The notes beneath the pieces are model-generated. The model was not told the origin of the DNA, ran no database searches, and worked only from the letters and a program-made list of their open reading frames with translations. Positions 9,094-18,371 of a stretch of 64,000 nt of DNA are shown in pieces (the first letter of the stretch is position 1; every line of letters starts with the position of its first letter). The stretch is from Luteolibacter algae (GTDB taxonomy: Bacteria; Verrucomicrobiota; Verrucomicrobiia; Verrucomicrobiales; Akkermansiaceae), in the NCBI RefSeq assembly GCF_042683045.1, contig NZ_JBHUIT010000002.1:248001-312000 (forward strand), in the 5' to 3' direction. The translations under genes and the position numbers were made by a program.

Positions 9094-11511
9094 CTAAGGG
9101 AGCCCTGAAGAACGTCTGAGAATCCATTCACCTGAAAGTAATATGGCAAATGTGATAAAGAGCCAGAGATTGTCCCAAAGCTTAATCTCCCTTATTTCAG
9201 TATCCCGCGAGTTTTTATTGATGAACAGGCTGGCGAGGCTGGAAATTTGCTCCGGGCGGACGACCTTGCCTCCGGAAAGATCGGCCACTGCGTGCATAAG
9301 CGGGAGATTCAGCTCGGTTTCTGCGAGTTCCACAGGGCCTCGTGAGGAAATGACGCGGAAGCCTACGCTAACATCAGATGCGTCGCTTGGTAGTTTACCC
9401 AAATCCGGTCCGGCTAGCCGGATGTGATAATGACCGGTGTTTTCGAATTGGCGGAGCTCTGCCTCATAGAGTCCGTTGGAATTTTCCACGTATTTCAGGG
9501 GAACGCTGTCGATGATTTGATCCTGATCATCCCGGATCTCTGCTTTCATTGCTGCATTATGGATCGGGCTCAAATCAGCATTCCTGAGTCTTGCCATCAC
9601 AATCGGCTTATCGCTACGGGTATAGCTGAGACGGTCTGTTCCGAGCCTCAACGAATCATTTCCCGCGCGCAAGATCGGCCCGGAGCCCCATTTGATGAGG
9701 TTACCCCAGAAGCGGTGGTGAAAAACATCGCCAGCTCCTTCACGGAGACGCCAAGTGCGATCCGTCAGGAGTAGTGCCACTTTGCCACTCCCTGTCTGGC
9801 GGGTGACGAGGAGTGCGTTCTTTGTCTCGCGTTCCTTTTTTTCCGCGAGGGCAAGCAATGCTTCTTCCAGATCTCCGGGATTGGTGGCGGGTCCCAATTC
9901 ATCAGGCGGGATGGCGGTAAGTAACACCTCCGCCCCTTCCCTGATGTCGGTGAGCGGATGGCGCCACTTGATCTGTGGGAAACCTTTCCAGACATCTTCC
10001 ACGGAAGAGGAAATTCCAGATTCTTGCTGGGTAATCGGGTGATTCCGACCTGCGGAGGTAACTGCGAATTTGAAAGGTGTGGTGTTGTTCTGGAAGTAGG
10101 TGCGTTTCCCCCATTCCATTTCCACCGGGCTCAAGGACCTTGCGGAGCCTTCTGCAAGATCGTGGGGCATGAAGCGTTGCCCGGATACAAGAATCAGTGC
10201 CGCCGCCCGGTCCTTCACACATCTCGAAATGATATCCCAATCACTTGGTCTGAGGGCGTCCGAACCGACATCTCCAATGATGATCACGTCGAATTTTTTC
10301 CACTCTTCTTCGTTGGCTGGGAGACGGCTTGCCATTGCGTCGCCGAAAGGCCTGTCCGCTGAAGCCGGGATTGCTGGAGTGATCTGATCGGCGATCTTAT
10401 CTGGATTTAGCAGCAAATACTGAAGATGTATGGATTTGTCCCTGCCGTAGAAAAGATTCCGAAGGTATCGGAACTCCCATCGTGGATAGCTATCGATGAG
10501 CAAGACGTGGGTGCGGGCATCTGTGATGGACGTTTCAAAATTCCAGATATTGTTTTCCGGAAAACGCTCATTCTCCAAGCCTGTGATTTCCACCCGGTAA
10601 TTATTGATTCCACCTTCCTCAGGAATTTGCGCGAACCGGATTTCCTCCCGGTGGTTATCCTGCGGGATTTCGATGAGTTTGCTTTCCAAAAGCTTTTCCC
10701 CCTGGAACAGGCCGACGGTGGCCTTCTGACCCGCATATCCGTGGAATAATGTTTGAACGCTCAACCGCATCCGGTCTCCCAGATGGATCGCATCCGGAGA
10801 GCTAACAGAGAGAATGGCGGCATCTTTCGGCGGCGTATCGGAGCCCAGTGCCACGATGCCGATTGGCGCTTCGATGATCCCAAAGCGTCTGGCATAGTCC
10901 TCGACTCTTCCCGGGCCATTGTGTCTGCCATCGGTGAGCATCACCACGCCGGCAAGTTCCTGGGAGGGAATCTGGTCTAGGACCGCATCAAGGGCCGCTG
11001 CCAGGTCTGTGGAAGCTTCGGGGCTTTCTCCCTCACTGGAGGAGGCGGCGCGGTCATTCGGCGAGCGTCCGGTGTATAGCGTGCGGACCGAAAGTTTCTG
11101 CCTGAGGATCTGCTCGAGCCTGGAGCTTCGCAAAGCCCGCGCACCGATTTCATACCGGCTCTGCTCCTGCCCTTCGTCGATCAGGCCCATTGAGGCGGAA
11201 TCGTCGATGAGAATTACCACCTCCTGTTCGATCTCGTGTGGCACTTCCCGCACGAGGGTCGGATCTATCAAAATAAAAGCCAGGAGGGAACACGCGGCAA
11301 TTCTCAGGGTAAGGAGAACCCTCGCACGCTCCACGGGAATCGCCCGTGATTCATACCGATAGAGACGCACAATGGCCTCGATAAGCAGCGAAGCTATGAT
11401 GGCCATCGCCCAGAAGGGAATGAATCGGGAAATTCCAAGAAACCGGGAGAGCAGATTCAGGAAACCGAAAACCGCGAGGCCGAGCACCAATGGGCGTAAT
11501 AGGAGTTTCAA
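9094..11511 (-). CDS. vWA-domain membrane protein with GATase-like region
   Basis: 805 residues starting at a TTG (11511-11509) that overlaps the stop of the upstream gene by four bases, which suggests translational coupling. Two membrane helices lie in the first 85 residues, and then a von Willebrand factor A domain starts near residue 95 with the MIDAS motif DDSASM. The middle holds a region resembling the class I glutamine-amidotransferase fold (VLLIDSYPRWEFRYLRN), and one helix lies at the very C-terminus. The main body should therefore be periplasmic. It belongs to the moxR-associated vWA cluster; the role is probably in envelope assembly or stress, by family analogy. Confidence 0.75.
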   Translation of the reverse strand: MKLLLRPLVLGLAVFGFLNLLSRFLGISRFIPFWAMAIIASLLIEAIVRLYRYESRAIPVERARVLLTLRIAACSLLAFILIDPTLVREVPHEIEQEVVILIDDSASMGLIDEGQEQSRYEIGARALRSSRLEQILRQKLSVRTLYTGRSPNDRAASSSEGESPEASTDLAAALDAVLDQIPSQELAGVVMLTDGRHNGPGRVEDYARRFGIIEAPIGIVALGSDTPPKDAAILSVSSPDAIHLGDRMRLSVQTLFHGYAGQKATVGLFQGEKLLESKLIEIPQDNHREEIRFAQIPEEGGINNYRVEITGLENERFPENNIWNFETSITDARTHVLLIDSYPRWEFRYLRNLFYGRDKSIHLQYLLLNPDKIADQITPAIPASADRPFGDAMASRLPANEEEWKKFDVIIIGDVGSDALRPSDWDIISRCVKDRAAALILVSGQRFMPHDLAEGSARSLSPVEMEWGKRTYFQNNTTPFKFAVTSAGRNHPITQQESGISSSVEDVWKGFPQIKWRHPLTDIREGAEVLLTAIPPDELGPATNPGDLEEALLALAEKKERETKNALLVTRQTGSGKVALLLTDRTWRLREGAGDVFHHRFWGNLIKWGSGPILRAGNDSLRLGTDRLSYTRSDKPIVMARLRNADLSPIHNAAMKAEIRDDQDQIIDSVPLKYVENSNGLYEAELRQFENTGHYHIRLAGPDLGKLPSDASDVSVGFRVISSRGPVELAETELNLPLMHAVADLSGGKVVRPEQISSLASLFINKNSRDTEIREIKLWDNLWLFITFAILLSGEWILRRSSGLP

Positions 11512-14333
11512 CGGAATCCTCCTTTCCCACGGCTATTTTGGTCGAATTCCACCCGCACGTTGTCAGACAGGCCTCGCGCTCCGGATACCCACCGTGCAAG
11601 AATACTTTCCAGGAAAAAGAAGCCTAGTGTGGCAGTAGCTAAAAGCTTCCAGAGCTCCCTGCCAAACCCTTTTCCTTCCATTACGGCAAGGATGTCCTCC
11701 ACCGAGCCAGGCTGTACAAGATCGATATTTTTCCGTATCATCTCCAGATCGTTCTCGGACATAGGAGAAAACGTTGACTCCCTCGCATTACGATTCACCA
11801 CCACCGGCATTCGCCCGCCCGGTAGTTCGGGGAAATGCCTTCTTAGGAAATCATTCTGGTAAATGGAATATACGCCGGGAATTGCCGAGCCATCGATGAC
11901 AAGCTGGCGGCCATGCTGTCCCTGTCTCAGACGGGCGACTTTCTGGGCTCCACGAGGATCGGTTACAGCCAGCGGCTCGCTGGAATTGGCTATGATGCCG
12001 GGGATGAAGGCGATGGATGGTATAATCTCCTTTAGGTTCTGTGGAGTAGTCCAATATAAGCGGATATCGGCCTCTCCGGCGCCGTCTGTGTAAAGCGCCT
12101 GAAAATCAAGCGGCTTTCCGGATTCCAGATGGATGGTGCCGAGATCATGCTCTCCATTGCTAGTGCGCATTTCCTCGTAGCCGCCGATCCGGACGGAGAT
12201 GGAGCCGTTTACTTTTGTGGAAATCAAATAGTCCCCGGTTTCGTGTGCGACGATCTTGCCTGTCCAGCGGATGGAAAACCGATCCTGCGAAATGTTTTCC
12301 AAAGGGGGCACACCTTTCCAGTTGAAATTGATCACAGGATCTATCCTAACGGCAGACTTATCGTTCTCCGAAATACGCCTGCCACTGAAATATTCCGCAG
12401 AAAGACCGCTGCGTGAGCGGGTAAGGGATATCACCGGCTGCCAGGTCGAATCGACATTGAGCTCCGGGCCACGGCCGGCAGCCCACATTGTCAGCTCGTG
12501 GATCAGTGGGACGAAGGCATTCTTCGCGGCAAGGCCTCCCGAGCGGGCATCAAGACCACTGGTGATCAACAAGCTACGGCCGTTCCCGTATTTTTTGGCG
12601 GCAAGAAAGGTATCCCCGTTGGTAAATGCGGCGGCTTGCGTCTCGCTTCCGGGATACGGAGTGACAGACCGCCACCGCATGATTTGTGCGTTGGCGAGGT
12701 CGCTGTCTGGGGTGAAAAGCTTTAAAGACTCATGATTGAAAGTCGCAAGAGCTGGCCGGGTTCCATTTTCTTCGACGATCTCCTCACCCAGCTTCATGGG
12801 CATTAGCTTTCCCTCGGTCCCTTCCCAGGAATTATAAAACGAGGCATTGATGCTTGGGCCCGCTATGGTGACCAAGCCAGTGCCCTGCAAGACCTGAAAT
12901 GCAAACTCCCGCGATAACCATTGAGGGATGGACTCCACATCGGCCAGTATGATGACATCCACCCCGTCGAAATCTTCTTTGACCAGGTGTTTGAGGGAAA
13001 TAACTTCAGGATCCATCAGGGATTGCTGCCGTGACCCAAGTGATGGATCGGGAGCGAGCGCGAGTGCCAGATACCCCGCCGCGCGATCGAAGTAGGCTGC
13101 GTCCGGCCGACCTTCGATGATCAGCACACGAATCTTCGATTTGACATTCACTACATGATTTAGGGTGTCGTCATCCGCAAGGTCATCCTTTGCATCCACA
13201 CGCAACTGGACAAGCTGGGGACCGGATTGCTGGAATAGGTGCCTGAATTCCAGAGTTTCCTTCTGCCCGGCTGTCAGTAGGCCAACGCTGACCTCCCCCA
13301 CCCTCTCGCCGTTGATTTCCACGGTCACGGGCCCGGGAGTAAGTGCTTCGGATCCTGTGTTCTCGATGCTGGCACGAATCAGAACTTCCCTGTCGGTGCC
13401 GACTACTCCTCTCGAGAGCTCCAGATTGTTCAATGCCACGTTTTTGAACTTTTCCGGTGCATCGAATACCCGGAGAAGCAGCTTCGGAGCATTTGGCATG
13501 GAGTCCCAAGTCTTTCTGAGATTATTCCACGAACCTGGGTTATCGAATCTCCAACCGGTTCTCTGGGCGTCTGTAAAAACGATAATCTCTTTGTTGGCAT
13601 TGGTGCCCCGATGCAATGCCAGGGTCGCCATTCCCAAAGCGTCTTGAGCGTGGAACGATCCCCCGCCTACAGGTTGCAGCGCATCCAGAACGCCCAGAAC
13701 ATCCGTCCGATGGGTGAGCGGCGAGGCTGTGATGGCTTCCGGTGCCGAGCCGCTGAGAACTACGGTAAACGCAGTTCCGCGCGGTGAATCCAGCACCACC
13801 TGCTTTGCTTCTGCAATAGCTCTTTGGAAAACGGTGGAACCATTGCGACTTACTTTCATTGAGGAGGATGCATCGATCACCAGTGCCACATCCCGGTGTC
13901 CACTTGCCTCAAATCGCTTCAGATTGAATTTTTTTTCGAAAATCACTAATGCGATTGTTACTACTATAATTACAGTAGAGATGCTTCTGATGATCCAGCG
14001 GATCTTCCTGCGAGCTATCACAAAAGAGCTACCAAAGGCTGCAACGGCAGCTAAAGCCGCAGGGAGAACGATCATCCATGGAACCGCTGAATCCGGCGTG
14101 ATAAGAGGTCTTGCAAGAGTTAGGACGATTAGAGTGATCAAAAGACAGCGGCTGGCCATCAACAACAGATCCTCCCATTCCATTTTTTTCCGCCGCACGG
14201 AAATGGTATCGATAAGGAAACGCATTGCTCCCCAGGGCACGGGCTTTGCCACCTGCTGACGGACAAGATGAATCAGGATGGGGATCAAAATACCGGCAAG
14301 ACCGAGAAGAAGCCATGGATTGAGAAAAAGCAT
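11508..14333 (-). CDS. BatA-like vWA membrane protein with a PA14 domain
   Basis: 941 residues. The N-terminus (NPWLLLGLAGILIPILIHL) is the BatA N-terminal helix pair, with further helices to about residue 130. A vWA domain with MIDAS motif DASSSM starts near residue 150. A GATase-like fold follows (RVLIIEGRPDAAYFDR). Residues about 640-765 form a PA14-type beta-barrel (GLSAEYFSGRRI, later TGDYLISTKVNGSISVRIGG and ADIRLYWTTP), a module that often binds carbohydrate. A last helix is near residue 900. PA14 within a BatA-like protein is unusual. It lies 25 bases after the DUF58 gene. Confidence 0.75.
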   Translation of the reverse strand: MLFLNPWLLLGLAGILIPILIHLVRQQVAKPVPWGAMRFLIDTISVRRKKMEWEDLLLMASRCLLITLIVLTLARPLITPDSAVPWMIVLPAALAAVAAFGSSFVIARRKIRWIIRSISTVIIVVTIALVIFEKKFNLKRFEASGHRDVALVIDASSSMKVSRNGSTVFQRAIAEAKQVVLDSPRGTAFTVVLSGSAPEAITASPLTHRTDVLGVLDALQPVGGGSFHAQDALGMATLALHRGTNANKEIIVFTDAQRTGWRFDNPGSWNNLRKTWDSMPNAPKLLLRVFDAPEKFKNVALNNLELSRGVVGTDREVLIRASIENTGSEALTPGPVTVEINGERVGEVSVGLLTAGQKETLEFRHLFQQSGPQLVQLRVDAKDDLADDDTLNHVVNVKSKIRVLIIEGRPDAAYFDRAAGYLALALAPDPSLGSRQQSLMDPEVISLKHLVKEDFDGVDVIILADVESIPQWLSREFAFQVLQGTGLVTIAGPSINASFYNSWEGTEGKLMPMKLGEEIVEENGTRPALATFNHESLKLFTPDSDLANAQIMRWRSVTPYPGSETQAAAFTNGDTFLAAKKYGNGRSLLITSGLDARSGGLAAKNAFVPLIHELTMWAAGRGPELNVDSTWQPVISLTRSRSGLSAEYFSGRRISENDKSAVRIDPVINFNWKGVPPLENISQDRFSIRWTGKIVAHETGDYLISTKVNGSISVRIGGYEEMRTSNGEHDLGTIHLESGKPLDFQALYTDGAGEADIRLYWTTPQNLKEIIPSIAFIPGIIANSSEPLAVTDPRGAQKVARLRQGQHGRQLVIDGSAIPGVYSIYQNDFLRRHFPELPGGRMPVVVNRNARESTFSPMSENDLEMIRKNIDLVQPGSVEDILAVMEGKGFGRELWKLLATATLGFFFLESILARWVSGARGLSDNVRVEFDQNSRGKGGFR

Positions 14334-14358
14334 TATAAGATACTAAGTATATAGTATT

Positions 14359-15288
14359 TCATTTTCGGTTTGCGAGATAGCTGAGAAGCGAGGTTTCCAG
14401 CGGGGTGCTGGTATTGACGGACACATAGTCAGCCCGCATGCGTCCACAGGCAGCGTCGATCTGTGCAATAAAGGTCCGGAGTTTTTCCAGATAAGCATTC
14501 CGAACAGCCTGGGGATCGATCTTGAGCAATGGTTCAATTCCCTCCAGATCCTGGAAACGCTGGAAGCTTTTGAAAGGGAACGTCAGCTCTTCCTCTGCCA
14601 GAAGATGAATCACGACGAGTTCATGATTGCGGAAATCGAAATGATGAAGCGCTTCGACGATGTTCTTGGGATCATCAAAAAAATCACTTATCAGGATGAC
14701 CAAACCCCGGCCCGGAATTCGTTCTGCGACCGAGTGCAGCACAGAGGATAGCTCGCTTTCTTCACCAGGCGCGGCATTATAGAGCTCTTCCAAAATGCGC
14801 TGAATTTGGCTTGGGCGGCTAGCGCTTTGGATGAATGACCGGATGGTTTTATCAAACGTAATTAGCCCCGCTCCATCACCTTGTTTGATGAATAGATAAG
14901 CGATGGCCGCAGCCAAATGCTTTGCATAATTGAGTTTCGATAGAGGCTGGCCATTGATGGTGGCAGCATGATCTCCGGTAAAGTCCATAGAGCCCGAGAC
15001 ATCCACCGCAATCGTTGCCCGGAGGTTTGTTTCCTCCACATACTGGCGAATGATCTGGCGGTCACTTTTTCCCATCACCTTCCAATCCAGATTCTTGGGA
15101 TCATCGCCGGGTGAATACTGCCGATGTTCTGCAAACTCCACAGAAGATCCTTTTTCCGGGGATCGATGCCGGCCGGTAAGACTTCCGCTTTTCCTTTTGC
15201 GCGCATACCACTCCAAGCGCTTTATGACCCCCATCGTTTCGACGGGCAGCAAACGCATGCATTCGGGCAGCTTCAAATCATCGGTCAT
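14359..15288 (-). CDS. DUF58 domain-containing protein
   Basis: 309 residues, soluble. The family signature is GDDPKNLDWKVMGKSD near residue 60, followed by a vWA-like core with AVDVSGSMDF (MIDAS DxSxS). DUF58 proteins are regularly encoded next to MoxR AAA+ ATPases and vWA membrane proteins and probably act with them. It starts 15 bases after the moxR stop and ends 25 bases before the BatA-like gene, so it is part of one operon. Confidence 0.9.
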   Translation of the reverse strand: MTDDLKLPECMRLLPVETMGVIKRLEWYARKRKSGSLTGRHRSPEKGSSVEFAEHRQYSPGDDPKNLDWKVMGKSDRQIIRQYVEETNLRATIAVDVSGSMDFTGDHAATINGQPLSKLNYAKHLAAAIAYLFIKQGDGAGLITFDKTIRSFIQSASRPSQIQRILEELYNAAPGEESELSSVLHSVAERIPGRGLVILISDFFDDPKNIVEALHHFDFRNHELVVIHLLAEEELTFPFKSFQRFQDLEGIEPLLKIDPQAVRNAYLEKLRTFIAQIDAACGRMRADYVSVNTSTPLETSLLSYLANRK

Positions 15289-15303
15289 CGAGTTATGGGA
15301 AGA

Positions 15304-16311
15304 CTAAACTACAATCTCTGATTTCGGGGCAAGCATGTGAACAAGACGGCCGATCACATCATCGCTGGTGATACCCGCAGCTTCCGCCGTGAACGTCGTG
15401 ATGACCCGATGTCGGAGCACCGGTTTCGCTACTGCAATAACATCGGCAGTGGTTGCGTGAAATCGTCCACGCAGAATTGCATGGGCTTTTGCGGCAGAAA
15501 TCAAGGAAATGCCGGCCCTTGGTCCCGCACCCCAGCCCACCATTTCTTTCACAAAGTCAGGTGCTTCGGCACCTTTCGGCCTGGTTGCCCGCGCAAGATC
15601 CGCGGCAAAGTCAATCACGTGATCGCCCACAGGCACACGTTTCACGATCTCTTGAAGCTTCACGATCTCTTGAGCGTTAAGAAAAGCACTGACTTCAGTC
15701 TGGCTTGGACTTGTGACCCGTCGGATAATCTCCCGCTCGTCTTCCGATGTTGGGTAGTCCACGGTAATATTGAACAAAAATCTGTCCAATTGCGCCTCTG
15801 GTAGTGGGTAAGTTCCCTCCTGCTCGATCGGGTTCTGGGTAGCGAGCACGAAGAATGGATCAGGAAGATTCAAGGTATGTTCGCCCACTGTGACATGATG
15901 TTCCTGCATGGCTTCGAGCAGCGCAGCCTGCGTCTTGGGTGGGGTCCTATTGATCTCATCCGCTAGAACAAGATTCGCGAAGAGAGGTCCATGAACAAAA
16001 CGAAAGCTCCTGTGACCAGTATCCGGATCGACTTCTAAGACGTCTGTTCCCGTGATATCGGATGGCATCAAATCGGGCGTAAACTGAACACGTTTGAAGC
16101 TGAGGTCCAAGGCTTTGGACAATGTCGATACAAGCAAGGTCTTCGCCAATCCAGGCACCCCTACCAGTAAGGCGTGGCCTCGGCAGAAAATTGCCATCAG
16201 AGTCTGCTCCACTACCTCCTCCTGGCCAACAATGACCCGGCCAATCTCTTCTTTCATTCGTGAGTAGACCTTCTGTAGGTGCTCTACAGCTTGTTGATCA
16301 TCATTCGCCAT
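15304..16311 (-). CDS. MoxR-family AAA+ ATPase
   Basis: 335 residues from the ATG at 16311; an in-frame GTG at 16326 is less likely. Walker A GVPGLAKT lies near residues 50-57 and Walker B VLADEINR follows, then sensor motif ATQNPIEQEGTYPLPEAQLDRF, all classic for MoxR. MoxR proteins act as chaperones that help metal-cofactor insertion or envelope complexes mature. It is the first gene of a four-gene leftward operon with DUF58 and two vWA proteins. No clear Shine-Dalgarno site is seen. Confidence 0.92.
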   Translation of the reverse strand: MANDDQQAVEHLQKVYSRMKEEIGRVIVGQEEVVEQTLMAIFCRGHALLVGVPGLAKTLLVSTLSKALDLSFKRVQFTPDLMPSDITGTDVLEVDPDTGHRSFRFVHGPLFANLVLADEINRTPPKTQAALLEAMQEHHVTVGEHTLNLPDPFFVLATQNPIEQEGTYPLPEAQLDRFLFNITVDYPTSEDEREIIRRVTSPSQTEVSAFLNAQEIVKLQEIVKRVPVGDHVIDFAADLARATRPKGAEAPDFVKEMVGWGAGPRAGISLISAAKAHAILRGRFHATTADVIAVAKPVLRHRVITTFTAEAAGITSDDVIGRLVHMLAPKSEIVV

Positions 16312-16382
16312 AGAGGAAATATACACACCCAGGGCCGTTCTACTTACAGTCTTTTCGAGAAAAGACGGGATTCTCTTCGAAT

Positions 16383-18257
16383 CTAGATCGCAGACTTCAA
16401 GTCTTGTTTCTCAAGCCAAATAATAAGGATGGCAAGGTCCGCGGGAGTGATTCCAGGGATCCTACCAGCTTGGCCAATTGTCTGTGGTCGGATCTCGGAA
16501 AATCTTACCTGCGCTTCTTTCTTAAGGGCAGTGATCGCGGAAAAATTGATATCGATTGGGATACGTTTTCCCTCCTGCCTGGCCATCCGGTCGATCTGCT
16601 GCTGCTGGCGCCCCAAATGGCCCTCATACTTAAAGTCTGTTTCAATTAGAGGCCATACATCCTGCGAGAACTCGCTGATGATTTCGGTGGGCAGTTGCTC
16701 CCATCGGTTGTCTGCTCTGCGCAACCACTGATCGAGTTTGATGCCCTCATAGTTTGTCTTGCGTATCCACGAATCCGCTTTTTTTAGCTCGGTAAGCTTT
16801 TTGGTTACCCGTTTAACTCTTTCGCCCTTTGCCAACCCTATGGCTTCCGCACGGGGTGTGAGGCGCAAGTCGGCATTATCCTGCCGTAGGAGCAAGCGAT
16901 ACTCCGCACGACTGGTGAACATGCGGTATGGCTCGGTGCAGCCTTTTGTGACCAAGTCATCGACCATTACGCCTAGATAGGCTTCTTCGCGGCCAAGAAT
17001 GAAATCCGGCTTGCCTTGAACCTTCAGAGCGGCATTTGTTCCTGCTATTAAGCCCTGACCGGCAGCCTCCTCATACCCCGATGTGCCATTTATTTGCCCG
17101 GCAAAATATAATCCCTCGATCCGTTTCGTCTCTAAAGTGGGTTTTAATTGAGTTGGCGGACAGTAATCATACTCCACCGCATATCCAGGGCGGAGAATTT
17201 CGCAGCGCTCGAGTCCAGGTATGGTCCGCAGGAAAGCCAATTGAACTTCGTAGGGTAAAGATGTTGAAACTCCATTTACATAATATTCCAATGTGTGGCG
17301 GCCCTCGGGCTCCAGGAAGACTTGGTGCCTTGGTTTTTCTGAAAACCGGACCACTTTATCTTCGATCGATGGGCAATATCTGGGTCCAACGCCCTCAATG
17401 ACTCCACAATACATCGGAGATTGGTCGAGGTTGTTAGCGATAATTTCGTGGGTTTGTGGATTTGTATAAGTGATCCAACAGGGCATTTGTTCCACGTGGA
17501 ACGTTTTATCGGCCCAAGGATTAAGCGTGAAAAGGTCATTTTCCTCCTTTGAAATGTTGTCAGCCATAAAGCTGAATTTGGGGATTGGGTTGTCTCCAGC
17601 TTGGATTTCACATTTAGAAAAATCTACTGAACGGCCATTAAGGCGGCACGGTGTGCCTGTCTTAAAGCGTTCCACGTGGAACCCCAGATGTTTCAGGGAA
17701 TCTGAAACTGTCGAGGTCGCATCCCCCATTCTCCCACCTTTTTCGTTTTTTAGTCCCACGTGCATCAGGCCGCGCATGAAGGTGCCTGCGCTTAGGATCA
17801 CAGATTGACTCATGATTTCCATCCCTAGAGAGGTGCGGATACCAATAATACGATCCTCGTTGTCGACCATTAACTCGGCGACATTCCCCTGATGCAGTTC
17901 AATTCCTTCGGTTTTTTCCAACTCCATTTTCATTCGGAATTGGTAGGCCTTCTTATCGCATTGAGCCCGAGGAGCGCGCACCGATGGCCCTTTGGATGCA
18001 TTCAACATGCGCCATTGGATCCCGGTTGCATCGGTATTTATGCCCATCGCACCACCGAGCGCATCGATTTCCCGCACCATGTGACCCTTTGCTAAGCCCC
18101 CGATCGCAGGATTGCAGGACATCTGCCCTATCGTGTCCAGGTTTTGGGTGAGGACTGCGACGCGGGCTCCGAGGCGAGCCGCAGCTAGAGCTGCCTCCAC
18201 TCCGGCATGGCCAGCTCCGATGACGAGGATATCATATTCTGTAGGGTATCGAAACAT
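16383..18257 (-). CDS. mnmG: tRNA uridine-5-carboxymethylaminomethyl modification enzyme MnmG (GidA)
   Basis: 624 residues from the ATG at 18257 (MFRYPTEYDILVIGAGHAG), which places the FAD-binding GAGHAG at residues 14-19 as is normal; the frame is open further upstream through a parS-like site but the family starts here. Motifs CNPAIGGLAKGH and RMLNASKGPSVRAPRAQCD are characteristic. With MnmE it modifies wobble uridine 34 of several tRNAs. Two perfect GTTCCACGTGGAAC palindromes lie inside the gene, both read as Phe-His-Val-Glu. mnmG is often close to the replication origin. Downstream comes moxR on the same strand; upstream comes argF. Confidence 0.97.
   Translation of the reverse strand: MFRYPTEYDILVIGAGHAGVEAALAAARLGARVAVLTQNLDTIGQMSCNPAIGGLAKGHMVREIDALGGAMGINTDATGIQWRMLNASKGPSVRAPRAQCDKKAYQFRMKMELEKTEGIELHQGNVAELMVDNEDRIIGIRTSLGMEIMSQSVILSAGTFMRGLMHVGLKNEKGGRMGDATSTVSDSLKHLGFHVERFKTGTPCRLNGRSVDFSKCEIQAGDNPIPKFSFMADNISKEENDLFTLNPWADKTFHVEQMPCWITYTNPQTHEIIANNLDQSPMYCGVIEGVGPRYCPSIEDKVVRFSEKPRHQVFLEPEGRHTLEYYVNGVSTSLPYEVQLAFLRTIPGLERCEILRPGYAVEYDYCPPTQLKPTLETKRIEGLYFAGQINGTSGYEEAAGQGLIAGTNAALKVQGKPDFILGREEAYLGVMVDDLVTKGCTEPYRMFTSRAEYRLLLRQDNADLRLTPRAEAIGLAKGERVKRVTKKLTELKKADSWIRKTNYEGIKLDQWLRRADNRWEQLPTEIISEFSQDVWPLIETDFKYEGHLGRQQQQIDRMARQEGKRIPIDINFSAITALKKEAQVRFSEIRPQTIGQAGRIPGITPADLAILIIWLEKQDLKSAI
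17489..17502. other. parS-type centromere site 1 (inside mnmG)
   Basis: Perfect 14-base palindrome GTTCCACGTGGAAC, identical to the core of chromosomal parS sites bound by ParB. It lies in the mnmG reading frame, coding for Phe-His-Val-Glu. Confidence 0.75.
17669..17682. other. parS-type centromere site 2 (inside mnmG)
   Basis: Second perfect GTTCCACGTGGAAC, 180 bases from the first and in the same codon phase, again coding for Phe-His-Val-Glu. Confidence 0.75.
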
Positions 18258-18320
18258 TGGATAGAACGCGAGCCTACCACAAAGGGGCCGCGCTGCAATC
18301 TCTGACTCGGTAAAGAAAAA

Positions 18321-18344
18321 GGGATGTTCCACGTGGAACATCCC
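18321..18344. other. parS-type centromere site 3 (between mnmG and argF)
   Basis: The core GTTCCACGTGGAAC at 18326-18339 is embedded in a perfect 24-base palindrome (flanks GGGAT and ATCCC). It lies between the argF stop and the mnmG start. It has no loop and no T-run, so a terminator role is unlikely. Confidence 0.75.
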
Positions 18345-18371
18345 TCACTTGCTCGGTCTTTAGAGCGGCTT

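Noticed and set aside
18321..18344. Terminator between argF and mnmG
   Set aside because: A perfect palindrome without loop or T-run; parS is the better explanation.
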